A stretch of 38,101 nt of DNA, from the NCBI GenBank assembly GCA_020445335.1, contig JAGRGU010000086.1:1-38101 (forward strand), read 5' to 3'. Positions 23,458-31,900 of the stretch are shown in pieces; position 1 is the stretch's first letter, and each line of letters opens with the position of its first letter. The notes under the pieces are model-generated. The model was not told the DNA's origin, ran no database searches, and was given only the letters and a program-made list of their open reading frames with translations. Source of the DNA: Gammaproteobacteria bacterium. GTDB lineage: Bacteria; Pseudomonadota; Gammaproteobacteria; Chromatiales; Chromatiaceae. The translations under genes were made by a program, and so were the position numbers.

Positions 23458-24285
23458 ATGAACGACGTCGAAAAACAGATGAGCGACTGGTGGCGAACCG
23501 ACATCATCGAGATGGAGCCCGGCATGATCCGCTACCGCGGCTATGCGATCGAAGAGCTGATCGGCAACGTCAGCTTCGCACAGATGATCTGGTTGATGAC
23601 CAGGGGCGAGCTGCCCGCTCGGGAACAGGCCGAACTGCTGGATGTGGCGTTGATGTCGGCGGTGGACCACGGTCCCCAGGCCCCCTCCATCGCCGTCGCC
23701 AGAATGGCGGCGACCTGCGGCATCGGACTGAACAGCGCGATGGCATCGGCCATGAACGTGCTGGGCGATATACACGGTGGCGCGGGTGAACAGTCAGTCG
23801 AGCTATACCTTTCGATTGCCCAACGCATGGATCGCGGAGCCACGCTCGAAGATGCGGTAGGCGACGAATACACCGCCTACACCTCGAGCAAGGGCAAGTA
23901 CCTGCCCGGCTTCGGTCACCGCTTCCATCCCGTCGACCCGCGCGCACCCAGATTGTTGGAGATGGTCGACAGGGCTGCTGCCGAGGGCGTGGTCAGCGGA
24001 CGCTTCGCGCGGATCGCGCGCCGGCTCGAACATGAAATCGCAGCGCAGAAAGGAAAGGCCATTCCGATGAACATCGACGGCGCTACGGCGGTGATCTATG
24101 CCGAACTGGGGTTTCCGGCCCCTCTCGCCCGGGGTCTCTTCTGTATCTCCCGGTCGGTCGGGATCCTCGCACATGCCTGGGAGCAGACCCGGCAGGGCGG
24201 TCGCAACAAGGGGCCCATCCCCCGGCAATATCTCTGGAGTTATACAGGCGAGGCGCAACGCCCGGTCCCGACACAGGAGCAGTGA
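23458..24285 (+). CDS. Short citrate synthase / citryl-CoA lyase family protein
   Basis: This 275-residue citrate-synthase-fold protein keeps the three catalytic positions: His106 (DIHGGAGE), His154 (PGFGHRFH, followed by DPRAP) and Asp207 (NIDGATAV). It is much shorter than normal citrate synthases (370-430 residues), mainly at the N-terminus, and resembles proteins annotated as citryl-CoA lyase. It should make or cleave a carbon-carbon bond between an acyl-CoA and a 2-oxoacid. GGAGA about 8 bases before the ATG fixes the start. It lies 100 bases after the AEC gene and ends the plus-strand cluster. With the CoA-acylating aldehyde dehydrogenase upstream, a role in processing the acyl-CoA made there is plausible. 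Substrate not deducible. Confidence 0.78.
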   Translation: MNDVEKQMSDWWRTDIIEMEPGMIRYRGYAIEELIGNVSFAQMIWLMTRGELPAREQAELLDVALMSAVDHGPQAPSIAVARMAATCGIGLNSAMASAMNVLGDIHGGAGEQSVELYLSIAQRMDRGATLEDAVGDEYTAYTSSKGKYLPGFGHRFHPVDPRAPRLLEMVDRAAAEGVVSGRFARIARRLEHEIAAQKGKAIPMNIDGATAVIYAELGFPAPLARGLFCISRSVGILAHAWEQTRQGGRNKGPIPRQYLWSYTGEAQRPVPTQEQ

Positions 24286-24513
24286 TGGGCGATGGCCAGA
24301 TGCGGCTTGCAGTTCTGCACTGGAGATCGGTGAATCGCCGGGCCTCGACCGGTTGAGTATCGGCTGCACATCGCGGTGCGGCCGGTCATCGACAACGCGC
24401 GCCGTTTCTCCGGCCGTAAAAATGTGATCGGGGAGGGGAATACTATACCCAAAGATGTGCGACAATCCCCCCGCCAGTCTGGACAATAACTAACAGAGAC
24501 GAGGAGGTTGAAT

Positions 24514-25029
24514 ATGGTAATCAGAACAGTAATCGGGTCGGCGATGCTGGCGCTCTCGCTGGGTGCGCAGGCGGCGCCGGTGTTCATGTCGAGCGATTGG
24601 GCCGCGGCCGCCTGCGCGGCGTGGAACGGCAACGAGCAGTTGGTTGCCGGACTGGGTGGCGACTGGATAAAGAACGACGCCGGTCGCGGCTACAAGGCGA
24701 TTCACATCTACCGCGACGAGTGCGCCTCGGGCCCCAGAGTCGAACTGACCATCCAGCGCAACGGCGATCGCGCCGAGTGCAGCTACGGCGGCGCGGTCCA
24801 GCACAGCGAGCTCAATGGTGACGTCGACTACCTGATGCACGCCACCGATGACCATTGGGTCTGCATGGGCAAGGGCGAGTGGGGTTGCGGCCCGATGGGG
24901 GCGATGGCGACCGGCAAGCTCAAGTTCGAGGGGCCGAAGATGGAGGCGATGAGCGTGATGGGTCCGTTCGAGGGTTTTCTGCTGCTGACCGGCGCGGTCG
25001 ACAGCGACCGCGGCAGCTGTCCCAACTAG
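24514..25029 (+). CDS. Periplasmic SCP2-like lipid-binding protein
   Basis: This 171-residue exported protein has a signal peptide over about residues 1-19, cleaved near GAQA. The mature part (ATG-distal VFMSSDWAAAACAAWN, YGGAVQHSE, DYLMHATDDHW, KLKFEGPKMEAM, MGPFEGFLLL) follows the SCP2 sterol-carrier pattern: an amphipathic start, strands, then a helix closing a lipid pocket. Six or more cysteines in the mature chain suggest disulfides, unusual for cytoplasmic SCP2 proteins and fitting the periplasm. GAGGAGG at 24501-24507 gives a strong start. The 228 bases upstream separate it from the catabolic cluster, so it is likely its own transcript, ended by the hairpin at 25047. Ligand unknown. 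Confidence 0.65.
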   Translation: MVIRTVIGSAMLALSLGAQAAPVFMSSDWAAAACAAWNGNEQLVAGLGGDWIKNDAGRGYKAIHIYRDECASGPRVELTIQRNGDRAECSYGGAVQHSELNGDVDYLMHATDDHWVCMGKGEWGCGPMGAMATGKLKFEGPKMEAMSVMGPFEGFLLLTGAVDSDRGSCPN

Positions 25030-25046
25030 TCAGTCAGGCAAAGATC

Positions 25047-25073
25047 GGGACCGGGGTCGTCGACCCCGGTCCC
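25047..25073. terminator. GC-rich hairpin between convergent genes
   Basis: GGGACCGGGGT (25047-25057) pairs perfectly with ACCCCGGTCCC (25063-25073) around CGTCG. It stands between the convergent SCP2-like and DUF2892 genes and could end both transcripts. There is no T-run, so termination strength is uncertain. Confidence 0.55.
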
Positions 25074-25084
25074 GCGACCCGCTG

Positions 25085-25273
25085 TTACTCCGCTTTGTTG
25101 GTCTTGAGGCCAATCAGCGTGTAAGCGGGGCACCAGCTGATCAGGCCGGTCAGCAACGGCACCACGCCGATGTAGCCCCAGACACCGACGGTGCCGGTGG
25201 CCGCCAGGGCGATCAGCGCCACGCCTGCGACGACGCGCAGCAGGCGATCGATAGTTCCGACATTCTTGGTCAT
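25085..25273 (-). CDS. DUF2892 (YgaP-type) small membrane protein
   Basis: This 62-residue protein has two membrane helices. It begins MTKNVGTIDRLLRVVAGVAL and ends WCPAYTLIGLKT, the standard DUF2892 pattern with a conserved CP-x-Y. In other bacteria this domain is found alone or fused to rhodanese (YgaP). GGAGAAGAG just upstream gives a strong start. It follows the Crp/Fnr gene by 88 bases on the same strand, and a two-domain rhodanese gene lies further upstream, so a link to sulfane sulfur or thiol stress is suggested by context only. Confidence 0.88.
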   Translation of the reverse strand: MTKNVGTIDRLLRVVAGVALIALAATGTVGVWGYIGVVPLLTGLISWCPAYTLIGLKTNKAE

Positions 25274-25346
25274 TTTCTCTTCTCCGTTTGTTCGCTTGAG
25301 ATATCGTTAGTGGATCCCAGCCTAGCGCTCTGCGTCCCGGCGTTCA

Positions 25347-25359
25347 GTGATCAGGTCAC
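25347..25359. promoter_or_regulatory. Possible Crp/Fnr-type site upstream of the DUF2892 gene
   Basis: GTGA-TCAGG-TCAC is an inverted repeat with a five-base spacer, one short of the classical CRP spacing. It lies just after the regulator gene's stop and about 75 bases before the DUF2892 start, where an activator site would be expected. Confidence 0.28.
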
Positions 25360-25361
25360 AT

Positions 25362-26021
25362 TCAGCGCAATCGCTCAAGCATCGCCGGGTCGAGCAGTTC
25401 GACCGTGGAGCGGCCCAGGCGCAGCAGGCCTCTCGCCTCCAACCGCTTGAGATGGCGCGACACCACCTCGCGCACACTGCCGAGTTCGACGGCGATCTCC
25501 TGGTGGGTCTTGCGAACCACCCCTCCATCACCTGACTGATGCAGCAGATAGCTTACCAGCCTTCGCTCGACCGGCTGGAAGGCGACCTGCTCCATGCGTG
25601 CGATGACCTCTGCCATCCTTGCACCCAGATTGGCGAAGACGAAGCGCCTGAAGATGGCTGACTCTCCGATGGTTCGGTCGAACAGCGGCTTCGGGATCGA
25701 CAGCGCCTCGACCGCCGACTCGGTGCGACCCTCGGCCGGATAGATATCGCCGGCGAGCAGACAGCAGGTGGTCAGCACGCAGGAGTGGCCGGGCAGCACC
25801 CGGTAGAGCAGCGCCTCGCGACCCTCTTCGCCGATCATCTGCACCCTGACGCTGCCCGAGAGCAGCAGCAGATAGTTCGCGCACAGCGTGCCACCGGTGA
25901 ACACGGTCTGATCGGCCGGCAGCCGCACGCGCCAGCGCTCGTCCAGGATCGCCGTGCGGCCGGGCGGGTCGGCCGCGAGTTCGGGAAAGAGTCGTCGCCA
26001 GTCGTCGGTGGGTGGTTGCAT
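25362..26021 (-). CDS. Crp/Fnr family transcriptional regulator
   Basis: This 219-residue regulator has an N-terminal cyclic-nucleotide-binding-like beta barrel (LLLLSGSVRVQMIGEEGREAL), a long dimer helix (FANLGARMAEVIARMEQVAF) and a C-terminal winged helix (KTHQEIAVELGSVREVVSRH). It lacks the spaced N-terminal cysteines of FNR, so no [4Fe-4S] oxygen sensor. The barrel has Cys residues in HSCVLTTCCLLAGD that could sense thiols, sulfur species or metals. It probably controls the DUF2892 gene 88 bases downstream and perhaps itself; an inverted repeat GTATC-GAT-GATAC at 26076-26088 lies about 55 bases before its start. Confidence 0.88.
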   Translation of the reverse strand: MQPPTDDWRRLFPELAADPPGRTAILDERWRVRLPADQTVFTGGTLCANYLLLLSGSVRVQMIGEEGREALLYRVLPGHSCVLTTCCLLAGDIYPAEGRTESAVEALSIPKPLFDRTIGESAIFRRFVFANLGARMAEVIARMEQVAFQPVERRLVSYLLHQSGDGGVVRKTHQEIAVELGSVREVVSRHLKRLEARGLLRLGRSTVELLDPAMLERLR

Positions 26022-26360
26022 GGTTCAGCCCGGATATTGCAGAGAGAGCCCGTGTAGCCTGAGATCTACGCCTCGGTATCGATGATACACCGCAGCGGCG
26101 GCAATCCAACCCGGCGCCGCAACCTCCCGCCGCCGCTGCAGCGGCGGATCAGGCGCGCGCAGCCGGTCGCGCCTCTTCCGTTTCCCCGGGATCCGGTTTC
26201 GCCAGCCATGCTCACCCAGGTGGAGGCGACGATCTCCACGCAGTTCCCGGTCAGCGGCTTTCCGCTGCCGCCGGTTGATCGGGGCACGCGCGACCGTCAA
26301 CCGGGCCGTTCCCGCCGATTCCGCTGCGCCGGCGGCGCCAGCCGGTGCTGTCGCTAGCTT
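26022..26360. other. Intergenic region between rhodanese and Crp/Fnr genes
   Basis: These 339 bases show no gene I can support. They contain the inverted repeat GTATC-GAT-GATAC (26076-26088), a candidate regulator site for the Crp/Fnr gene, and a perfect 18-base palindrome CCGCCGCTGCAGCGGCGG at 26130-26147. The rest is GC-rich with no recognisable motif; open frames on either strand are Arg/Pro-rich and resemble no family. Confidence 0.4.
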
Positions 26361-27260
26361 TCACTCCAGCTCGATCTTACGCTCGATCGGCAGCGTCGGA
26401 TTGGCGGCCCACTCGGCGGTCGAGCCGTCGTAGAGCCTGGCCTCGCTGTTGCCGAGCAGTTCGTGCGAGACGAACCAGGCCAGCGCGGTACGGTGGCCGG
26501 TATGACAGAAGGAGATCTGCGCACCGCTGAGCGGAACCCCGGCGGCCCGGTAGATGCGCCGCAGGTTCCTTTCCGAGTGGAACTGGACGCCGCCGTTGAC
26601 GGTCAGCCAGTTGAAGGGGAGGCTGCGGGCACCGGGGATGGTTCCCGCACGCTCCTTGCCGCCGCCGCTGAGCAGACCCAGATGTTCGGCGTCGCTGCGG
26701 TTGTCGATCAGCGGAGTGCCGTCGTTCAGCGCCGCTTTGACCGTCTCGGCGTCGACCAGGTATTCGGCGCGCGGCTGTGCCTTGAAGCGCTTCTGCCGCG
26801 GCGTGACGACACCGCCCTCCATGCGGTTACCGCGTTGGTTGGCGTAGGCCAGCAGCCCGCCGTCGAGAATCGACACCCGGTCGTGTCCCAGCGCCTTGAA
26901 GCTCCAGTAGACGCGTGCGGCGGAAGCCATCTCGCTGGCGCTACGGCCGGTGATCACCAGCACCACCTGGCTCTCGTTGTCGATCCCCAGGCCGCCGATC
27001 AGCTGCTCCAGCCGCGCCACCGGGGGCAGCATCTTGGCTGTTCCGACAGCATTGGCGGTACGCCAGTCGTCGTAGTCGCTATGCACCGCGCCGGGGACGT
27101 GGTAGCGGCGATAGGTGGCGTTGGGCTGCAGGTCGAGAACCACCAGCCCGGGTCGATGCAGATTGGCACCGAGCCAGTCGGCGCTCACCAGCGGGGTGGC
27201 CGCGAAGAGCGGGCCCAGCAGCAGATAGAGCGATATCCCCATTATGAAACGCGCAAACAT
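26361..27260 (-). CDS. Periplasmic sulfurtransferase with two rhodanese domains
   Basis: This 299-residue thiosulfate/3-mercaptopyruvate-type sulfurtransferase has an N-terminal signal peptide (MFARFIMGISLYLLLGPLFA). The first rhodanese domain (LVSADWLGANL, YHVPGAVHSDYDDW) is inactive-type. The second (LIDNRSDAEHLG, GTIPGARSLPF) carries the persulfide Cys in FCHTGHRTA, a C-x-x-G-x-x-A loop. The start at 27260 has GGAGAAG immediately upstream; the open frame beyond it encodes no family sequence. It transfers sulfane sulfur in the periplasm. It sits upstream of the Crp/Fnr-DUF2892 pair on the same strand but 339 bases away, so cotranscription is unlikely. Confidence 0.88.
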   Translation of the reverse strand: MFARFIMGISLYLLLGPLFAATPLVSADWLGANLHRPGLVVLDLQPNATYRRYHVPGAVHSDYDDWRTANAVGTAKMLPPVARLEQLIGGLGIDNESQVVLVITGRSASEMASAARVYWSFKALGHDRVSILDGGLLAYANQRGNRMEGGVVTPRQKRFKAQPRAEYLVDAETVKAALNDGTPLIDNRSDAEHLGLLSGGGKERAGTIPGARSLPFNWLTVNGGVQFHSERNLRRIYRAAGVPLSGAQISFCHTGHRTALAWFVSHELLGNSEARLYDGSTAEWAANPTLPIERKIELE

Positions 27261-27405
27261 GCAACTTCTCCATCGTTGATTATTGTTCTCTTCGCTCCGG
27301 AGTTGCCCGGTTGCGAGTTGCCACTGAGTACCACAGCGCCCGCCGCGAAGTCCAACCGAGTCCTCGTTCCGGTGGGTGGCGCCGGGCGCATGCCCAGCGC
27401 CCTGC

Positions 27406-28617
27406 TCAGAGCGAAGCGGGCTCCTCCGCGGTTGCCAACAGCTGTTCGGCAACGGCGCCCAACTCGACTTCGAGCTGTTCGCGAATGACAGCCATGATGC
27501 TGTTGACGGTGGTTGCCGTCCGCTTGCTGTTGACAATCGGTATCGCCAGCCGATCAGCTTCCGAGAGCAGCTGGGACTGCAGCTGCCAGATATCGTCGAA
27601 CCGATGCAGGTAGCGCTCGCTCCGGTGTTGCGGGGGCAGGCTTTCCCAACCGCTGATACGGTTGCGCAGATCCTCCGGTTTGAGCACCGCCAGCATTACC
27701 GGGACCACGATCGCGGCCTCATTGCGGGGAAGCTTCTTGAGCAGTGTCGGATGCAGATGAACCCCCTCCATGATCAGTGATTCGTTCTCCCGCAAGGCCC
27801 GTCCGACCACCGCTTCGCAGGGCACTGCAAGCAGTTGCGCCTGAGCGGAGAAACCCTGCGCGATCCGCTTGTGGCGATCTGAGGCAGGTTGGATATCTTG
27901 CGCCGGAGGCGCCTCCCATGCGCCGCGGGAGTATGCGTGCAGCACCGGCCAGAGTCGTTGCGGGATCATCAGTCGCATCACGTCGCGCAGTATGTCGGTG
28001 GACTGCGTGCGCACGATCTCCAGGCGTGAGGCGAGTTCCAGGGAAACCGCGCTCTTGCCGCAGTTGGGCGCGCCACCGAGCAGGATGATCAGCGGCCGAC
28101 CGCTGCGACGGAAAGCCGACCAGAGCAGGTAGTGGCGGGCAGACTCTTCGCCGAACTCGTTCAGCAGCGCCTGATGGGTCAGCTGCCCCAGTCGCGTCGT
28201 GTCGATCTCATTTTCGCCATCCGCCCGAAGACGATGATAGAGGCGGGCAGTGGTCGCCCTGGCCTGGCGTGTCGGTATCCCGGTGCGTTCAAGAGAGCGT
28301 CGGTGAACTTCCTGGGAAAAGAGCGTGGTCTGGCCGTCGCGGCTGCGTACGAGCAGCATGCGCGCAGGCTCTCCGCCAGATTTGTAGCGCCGGCAGACGG
28401 CATTCTCCTGCTGTGCTTCGAGCATCTGCACGGCCAGCTCGCGCAGCCTGAAACTGGTGACCTCCTCTGCCGACGCGATCAGATCGCGTATCTTCGTCGC
28501 GATCAGGTGGGCGCTGTCGAAGCCGAGGCCCGCCTTCTGCAGTGAACGTGTCAGAATTCCACGCAGATAGGGGGTGCGGGTGCGGCGCTTGAGATTGACA
28601 ACTGTGGTAGGAGCCAT
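27406..28617 (-). CDS. 2-phosphoglycerate kinase-like protein with tandem ATP-cone-like regions
   Basis: This 403-residue protein has residues ~15-75 (PYLRGILTRSLQKAG, SAHLIATKIRDLI) and ~88-170 (EVHRRSLERTG, ENEIDTTRLGQL, ESARHYLLW) that both follow the ATP-cone pattern. A P-loop kinase domain with GGAPNCGKS (181-189) comes next, and VEGVH-like IMEGVHLHP lies downstream. This order matches archaeal 2-phosphoglycerate kinase, which makes 2,3-bisphosphoglycerate for cyclic 2,3-diphosphoglycerate. In a bacterium the product and use are unclear; a zeta-toxin-like or other small-molecule kinase is the alternative. An in-frame start at 28674 adds 19 residues; 28617 is preferred because the family-like sequence begins there, but neither has a strong ribosome-binding site. 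Monocistronic, divergent from the CheB-CheR fusion. Confidence 0.68.
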   Translation of the reverse strand: MAPTTVVNLKRRTRTPYLRGILTRSLQKAGLGFDSAHLIATKIRDLIASAEEVTSFRLRELAVQMLEAQQENAVCRRYKSGGEPARMLLVRSRDGQTTLFSQEVHRRSLERTGIPTRQARATTARLYHRLRADGENEIDTTRLGQLTHQALLNEFGEESARHYLLWSAFRRSGRPLIILLGGAPNCGKSAVSLELASRLEIVRTQSTDILRDVMRLMIPQRLWPVLHAYSRGAWEAPPAQDIQPASDRHKRIAQGFSAQAQLLAVPCEAVVGRALRENESLIMEGVHLHPTLLKKLPRNEAAIVVPVMLAVLKPEDLRNRISGWESLPPQHRSERYLHRFDDIWQLQSQLLSEADRLAIPIVNSKRTATTVNSIMAVIREQLEVELGAVAEQLLATAEEPASL

Positions 28618-28951
28618 GCTTAATCGGGTCAGCGGTCGCGGTTGATTGGAAACATCACCTTTGTCACCCGGCATGTCGATCTGCCGGCGACGATTCTCGA
28701 ACAGAACGACGAAGCGGCAACCGGCAAGGTCGGGCAGGGCCGGCGGGGAGCAGTTCGCCGGGGAGATGATCCAGGCAATATAGCCTCGTTGAAACGCTAT
28801 ACAACTAAAATATTACCGCGATCACGCCATCTTTTTTTAACGCATTTTGCAAGGTATTGTCGCTGAAGATGGACAGGGGCTGCGCCGTTGGCTGCCCAGT
28901 GGCGTGCTTTTGAGATCAGGGTCCACAAAATGGTTTGGGTTCACGGAGATT
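28618..28951. other. Divergent intergenic region upstream of the CheB-CheR fusion
   Basis: These 334 bases lie between divergent genes. An AT-rich island at about 28775-28860 stands out from the GC-rich surroundings and contains the promoter candidate listed at 28789-28816 and an inverted TATAGC/GCTATA pair flanking TTGAAA. No gene is seen. If that promoter is used, the fusion has a leader of about 130 bases. Confidence 0.45.
28789..28816 (+). promoter_or_regulatory. Candidate sigma70 promoter of the CheB-CheR-PAS gene
   Basis: TTGAAA (28789-28794) and TATTAC (28811-28816) are 16 bases apart in the only AT-rich stretch of the region, directed toward the fusion gene. Confidence 0.42.
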
Positions 28952-31900
28952 ATGGCCAAGAAACGAGCTGGTGAGAAGAAAGTCCCGCGGGAGAAGCGCG
29001 CCGAACGGCAGCAGCCAGCCGCCAAAAAGACGCAGGTTCGCGCCAAGCAAACCGTGCCGGATGCGGCCGGAGGGCGGCGGGAGAAGCTGATCATCGTCGG
29101 CATCGGCGCATCCGCGGGCGGACTCGAGGCGATTGAGAGCTTCTTCCAGCAGATGAATCCCGAGAGCGGCATGGCATTCGTGCTGGTTCAGCACCTGGAT
29201 CCTACTCACAGGAGCATCCTCAGCGAACTGGTCGGCCGATTCTCGAAGATGTCGGTGCAGGAGGTCAGCCAGTCACAGCAGGTCGAGCCCAACCACGTCT
29301 ACGTGATTCCGCCGAATCGGGACCTGGCGATTCTCAACAATCGGTTGCAGCTGCTGGATCCATCGGGCCCGCGCCATCTGCGCCTGTCGATCGACTACTT
29401 TTTCCGCTCGTTGGCGCAGGAGGCGCGCGAATCAGCGGTGGGAATAGTGCTCTCCGGAACCGGGACCGACGGCACCCTGGGTATTCGTGCCATCAAAGGG
29501 GAGGGGGGATTGGTGCTGGTGCAGGATCCGGCCTCGGCCGCCTATGACGGCATGCCGCGCAGCGCCATCGCCACGGGGCTCGCGGATGCGGTACTGCAAC
29601 CTGCGGAGATGGCGCGGCAGCTGCTCGCCTATGCCCGCAATACCACCTTTCCGCATACGGTTCCGGCAACGGTTCCGCAGGAGGCCAAGGATGACAGGGA
29701 GAGGCTGTTCGTTCTGCTGCGATCGCAGACCGGGCACGACTTCTCGCTCTACAAGGAGGCCACCATCTCCCGCCGCATCCAGCGGCGCATGACCATCAAC
29801 GACATCAGCAACGAAGCCGATTTCATCAAACTGCTGCAGCAATCCCCCACCGAGGTGGACGCGCTGTGGAAAGAGTTTCTCATTCGTGTCACCCAGTTTT
29901 TTCGCGATCCGGAGGTGTTCGAGGAGCTGGGCAGGAGGGTCATTCCGGAGCTGTTGCAGACGAAGGGTGCGGATCAGGAGATCCGTATCTGGGTTCCCGC
30001 CTGCTCGACCGGAGAGGAGGTCTACTCGATCGCGATGCTGATCTACGAAAACCTCGAGCGCCTGGGCCAGGTTCGCGATGTGCAGATTTTCGCCACCGAT
30101 ATCGATCAGACCGCGCTGGAGATCGCCCGTGCCGGCGTCTATCCGGAGAGCGTCATCAGTGATGTCTCCAAGGAGCGTCTGAGCCGCTTCTTCAACAAGT
30201 CGAAGAACACCTATGTGGTCGGAAAGGATCTGCGCCGCATGCTGGTCTTCTCCAGCCACGATGTCATCAAGGATCCCCCGTTCTCCCGCATAGATCTGGT
30301 CTCCTGTCGCAACCTGCTGATCTATATGAAGAGCGAACTGCAGGCGCGCGTGCTGGGTCTGTTCCACTATGCGTTGAACGAGAACGGCCATCTGCTGCTG
30401 GGCAGCTCGGAAACCACCAGCGCCGCGAGCGAGCTGTTTGTCGAAAACAACCGCAAGCTGCATCTCTATCAGCAGCGGCCGAGGGCATCGAGCGGCTACC
30501 CGCGGCTTCCCTATTCAGGCTTCTTCCAGTCGATGGGGCTGGGCGGCATGGTTAAAGGAACCAAAAACAAAGCCAGTGCCCCCTCGCTGCGCGAGCTGAC
30601 CGAATCCGCACTGCTCGATCTCTACGCGCCCACCTGCGTGGTAGTCGACGAAGCGGGAAACATGCTCTACGTGCACGGTCAGACCGGCCGTTTTCTGGAG
30701 GCCACCACGGGTGAGGCCAATCTCAATATCACGCGTCTGGCGCGCAAGGAGCTCAGCATCCACATGAGCGCGGCGCTGCGTGAATCCAACGCCAGCCAGG
30801 CGGAGGTCTGCTATCGCAGTTTGAGTATGGAGGATCATGGCGAGAACCTGGTGGTGGATATGCGCGTGCGCCCACTGCCGGGATGGGCTTCGCAAAAACG
30901 GAGCTTTCTGGTGCTGTTCGAGGAGGCGTCCACCAAATCCAGCGCCACGGAACCGGCAGGTGTGCTCGCCACCAATGGCGCGCTGGTGGAGCGGGCCACC
31001 ATGCTCGAGCAGGAGCTGGCCTCGACCCGCGAAGTGTTGCAGACCGCCAACGAGGAGCTGCAGACCAGCAATGAAGAACTCAGCTCTACGGTGGAGGAGC
31101 TGCAGTCCACCAACGAGGAGCTGCTCACATCGCAGGAGGAGCTGCGCTCCGTCAACGAAGAGCTGTTGACGGTCAACGCGGAGCTGGAGGGGAAGCTCGA
31201 TCAGCTGGCCGAGGCGAATGCCGACAAAGAGAATATTCTCACCAGCACCGAGGTCGGCACGATCTTTCTCGACCTGGAGCAGCGGATCAAGTGGTTCTCC
31301 TCGACTGTCTGCGATGTCATCTACCTGATCGAAAGCGATATCGGCCGTCCTCTGGCGCACATATCACATCGTCTGCAGGGGGTCGACCTGCCCGAGCTTG
31401 TCGAGCAGGTGATGGATAATTTGGAGCATGTCGATCTCGAAGTCTGCGACGATGAGGGGCGTTGGTACGACCTGCGCATCACCCTCTATCGAACAGAGAT
31501 GAACGCGATCGCCGGAACCGTGGTGACGGTATCGGATATCAGCGAGGTCAAACGCGCCAAACAGTACCAGCTATTCCACCGGCTGCTGGAGTCCTCTCCG
31601 GATGCGACAGTCATCGCGGATGCCGCAGGTGATATCTACATGGCCAACCGTCAGGCGGAGGCGCTGTTCGGCTTCAAGGCGGACGAACTGCTGGGCAAAC
31701 CGGTCGAGCTGCTGCTGCCGGCGCGTTTCCAGGAGAAGCATCGCCGGCACCGGAACCAGTTTCTGCAAACCCCCCGGGTGCGCGACATGGCATTCGGCAC
31801 GGCGCTCAGTTGTCGGCGCAAGGATGGCAGCGAGTTCTTCGGACAGATCTCACTCAGTCCGATCGACGTCGAGGGGGGGATGCTGGTCTATGCCGCGATC

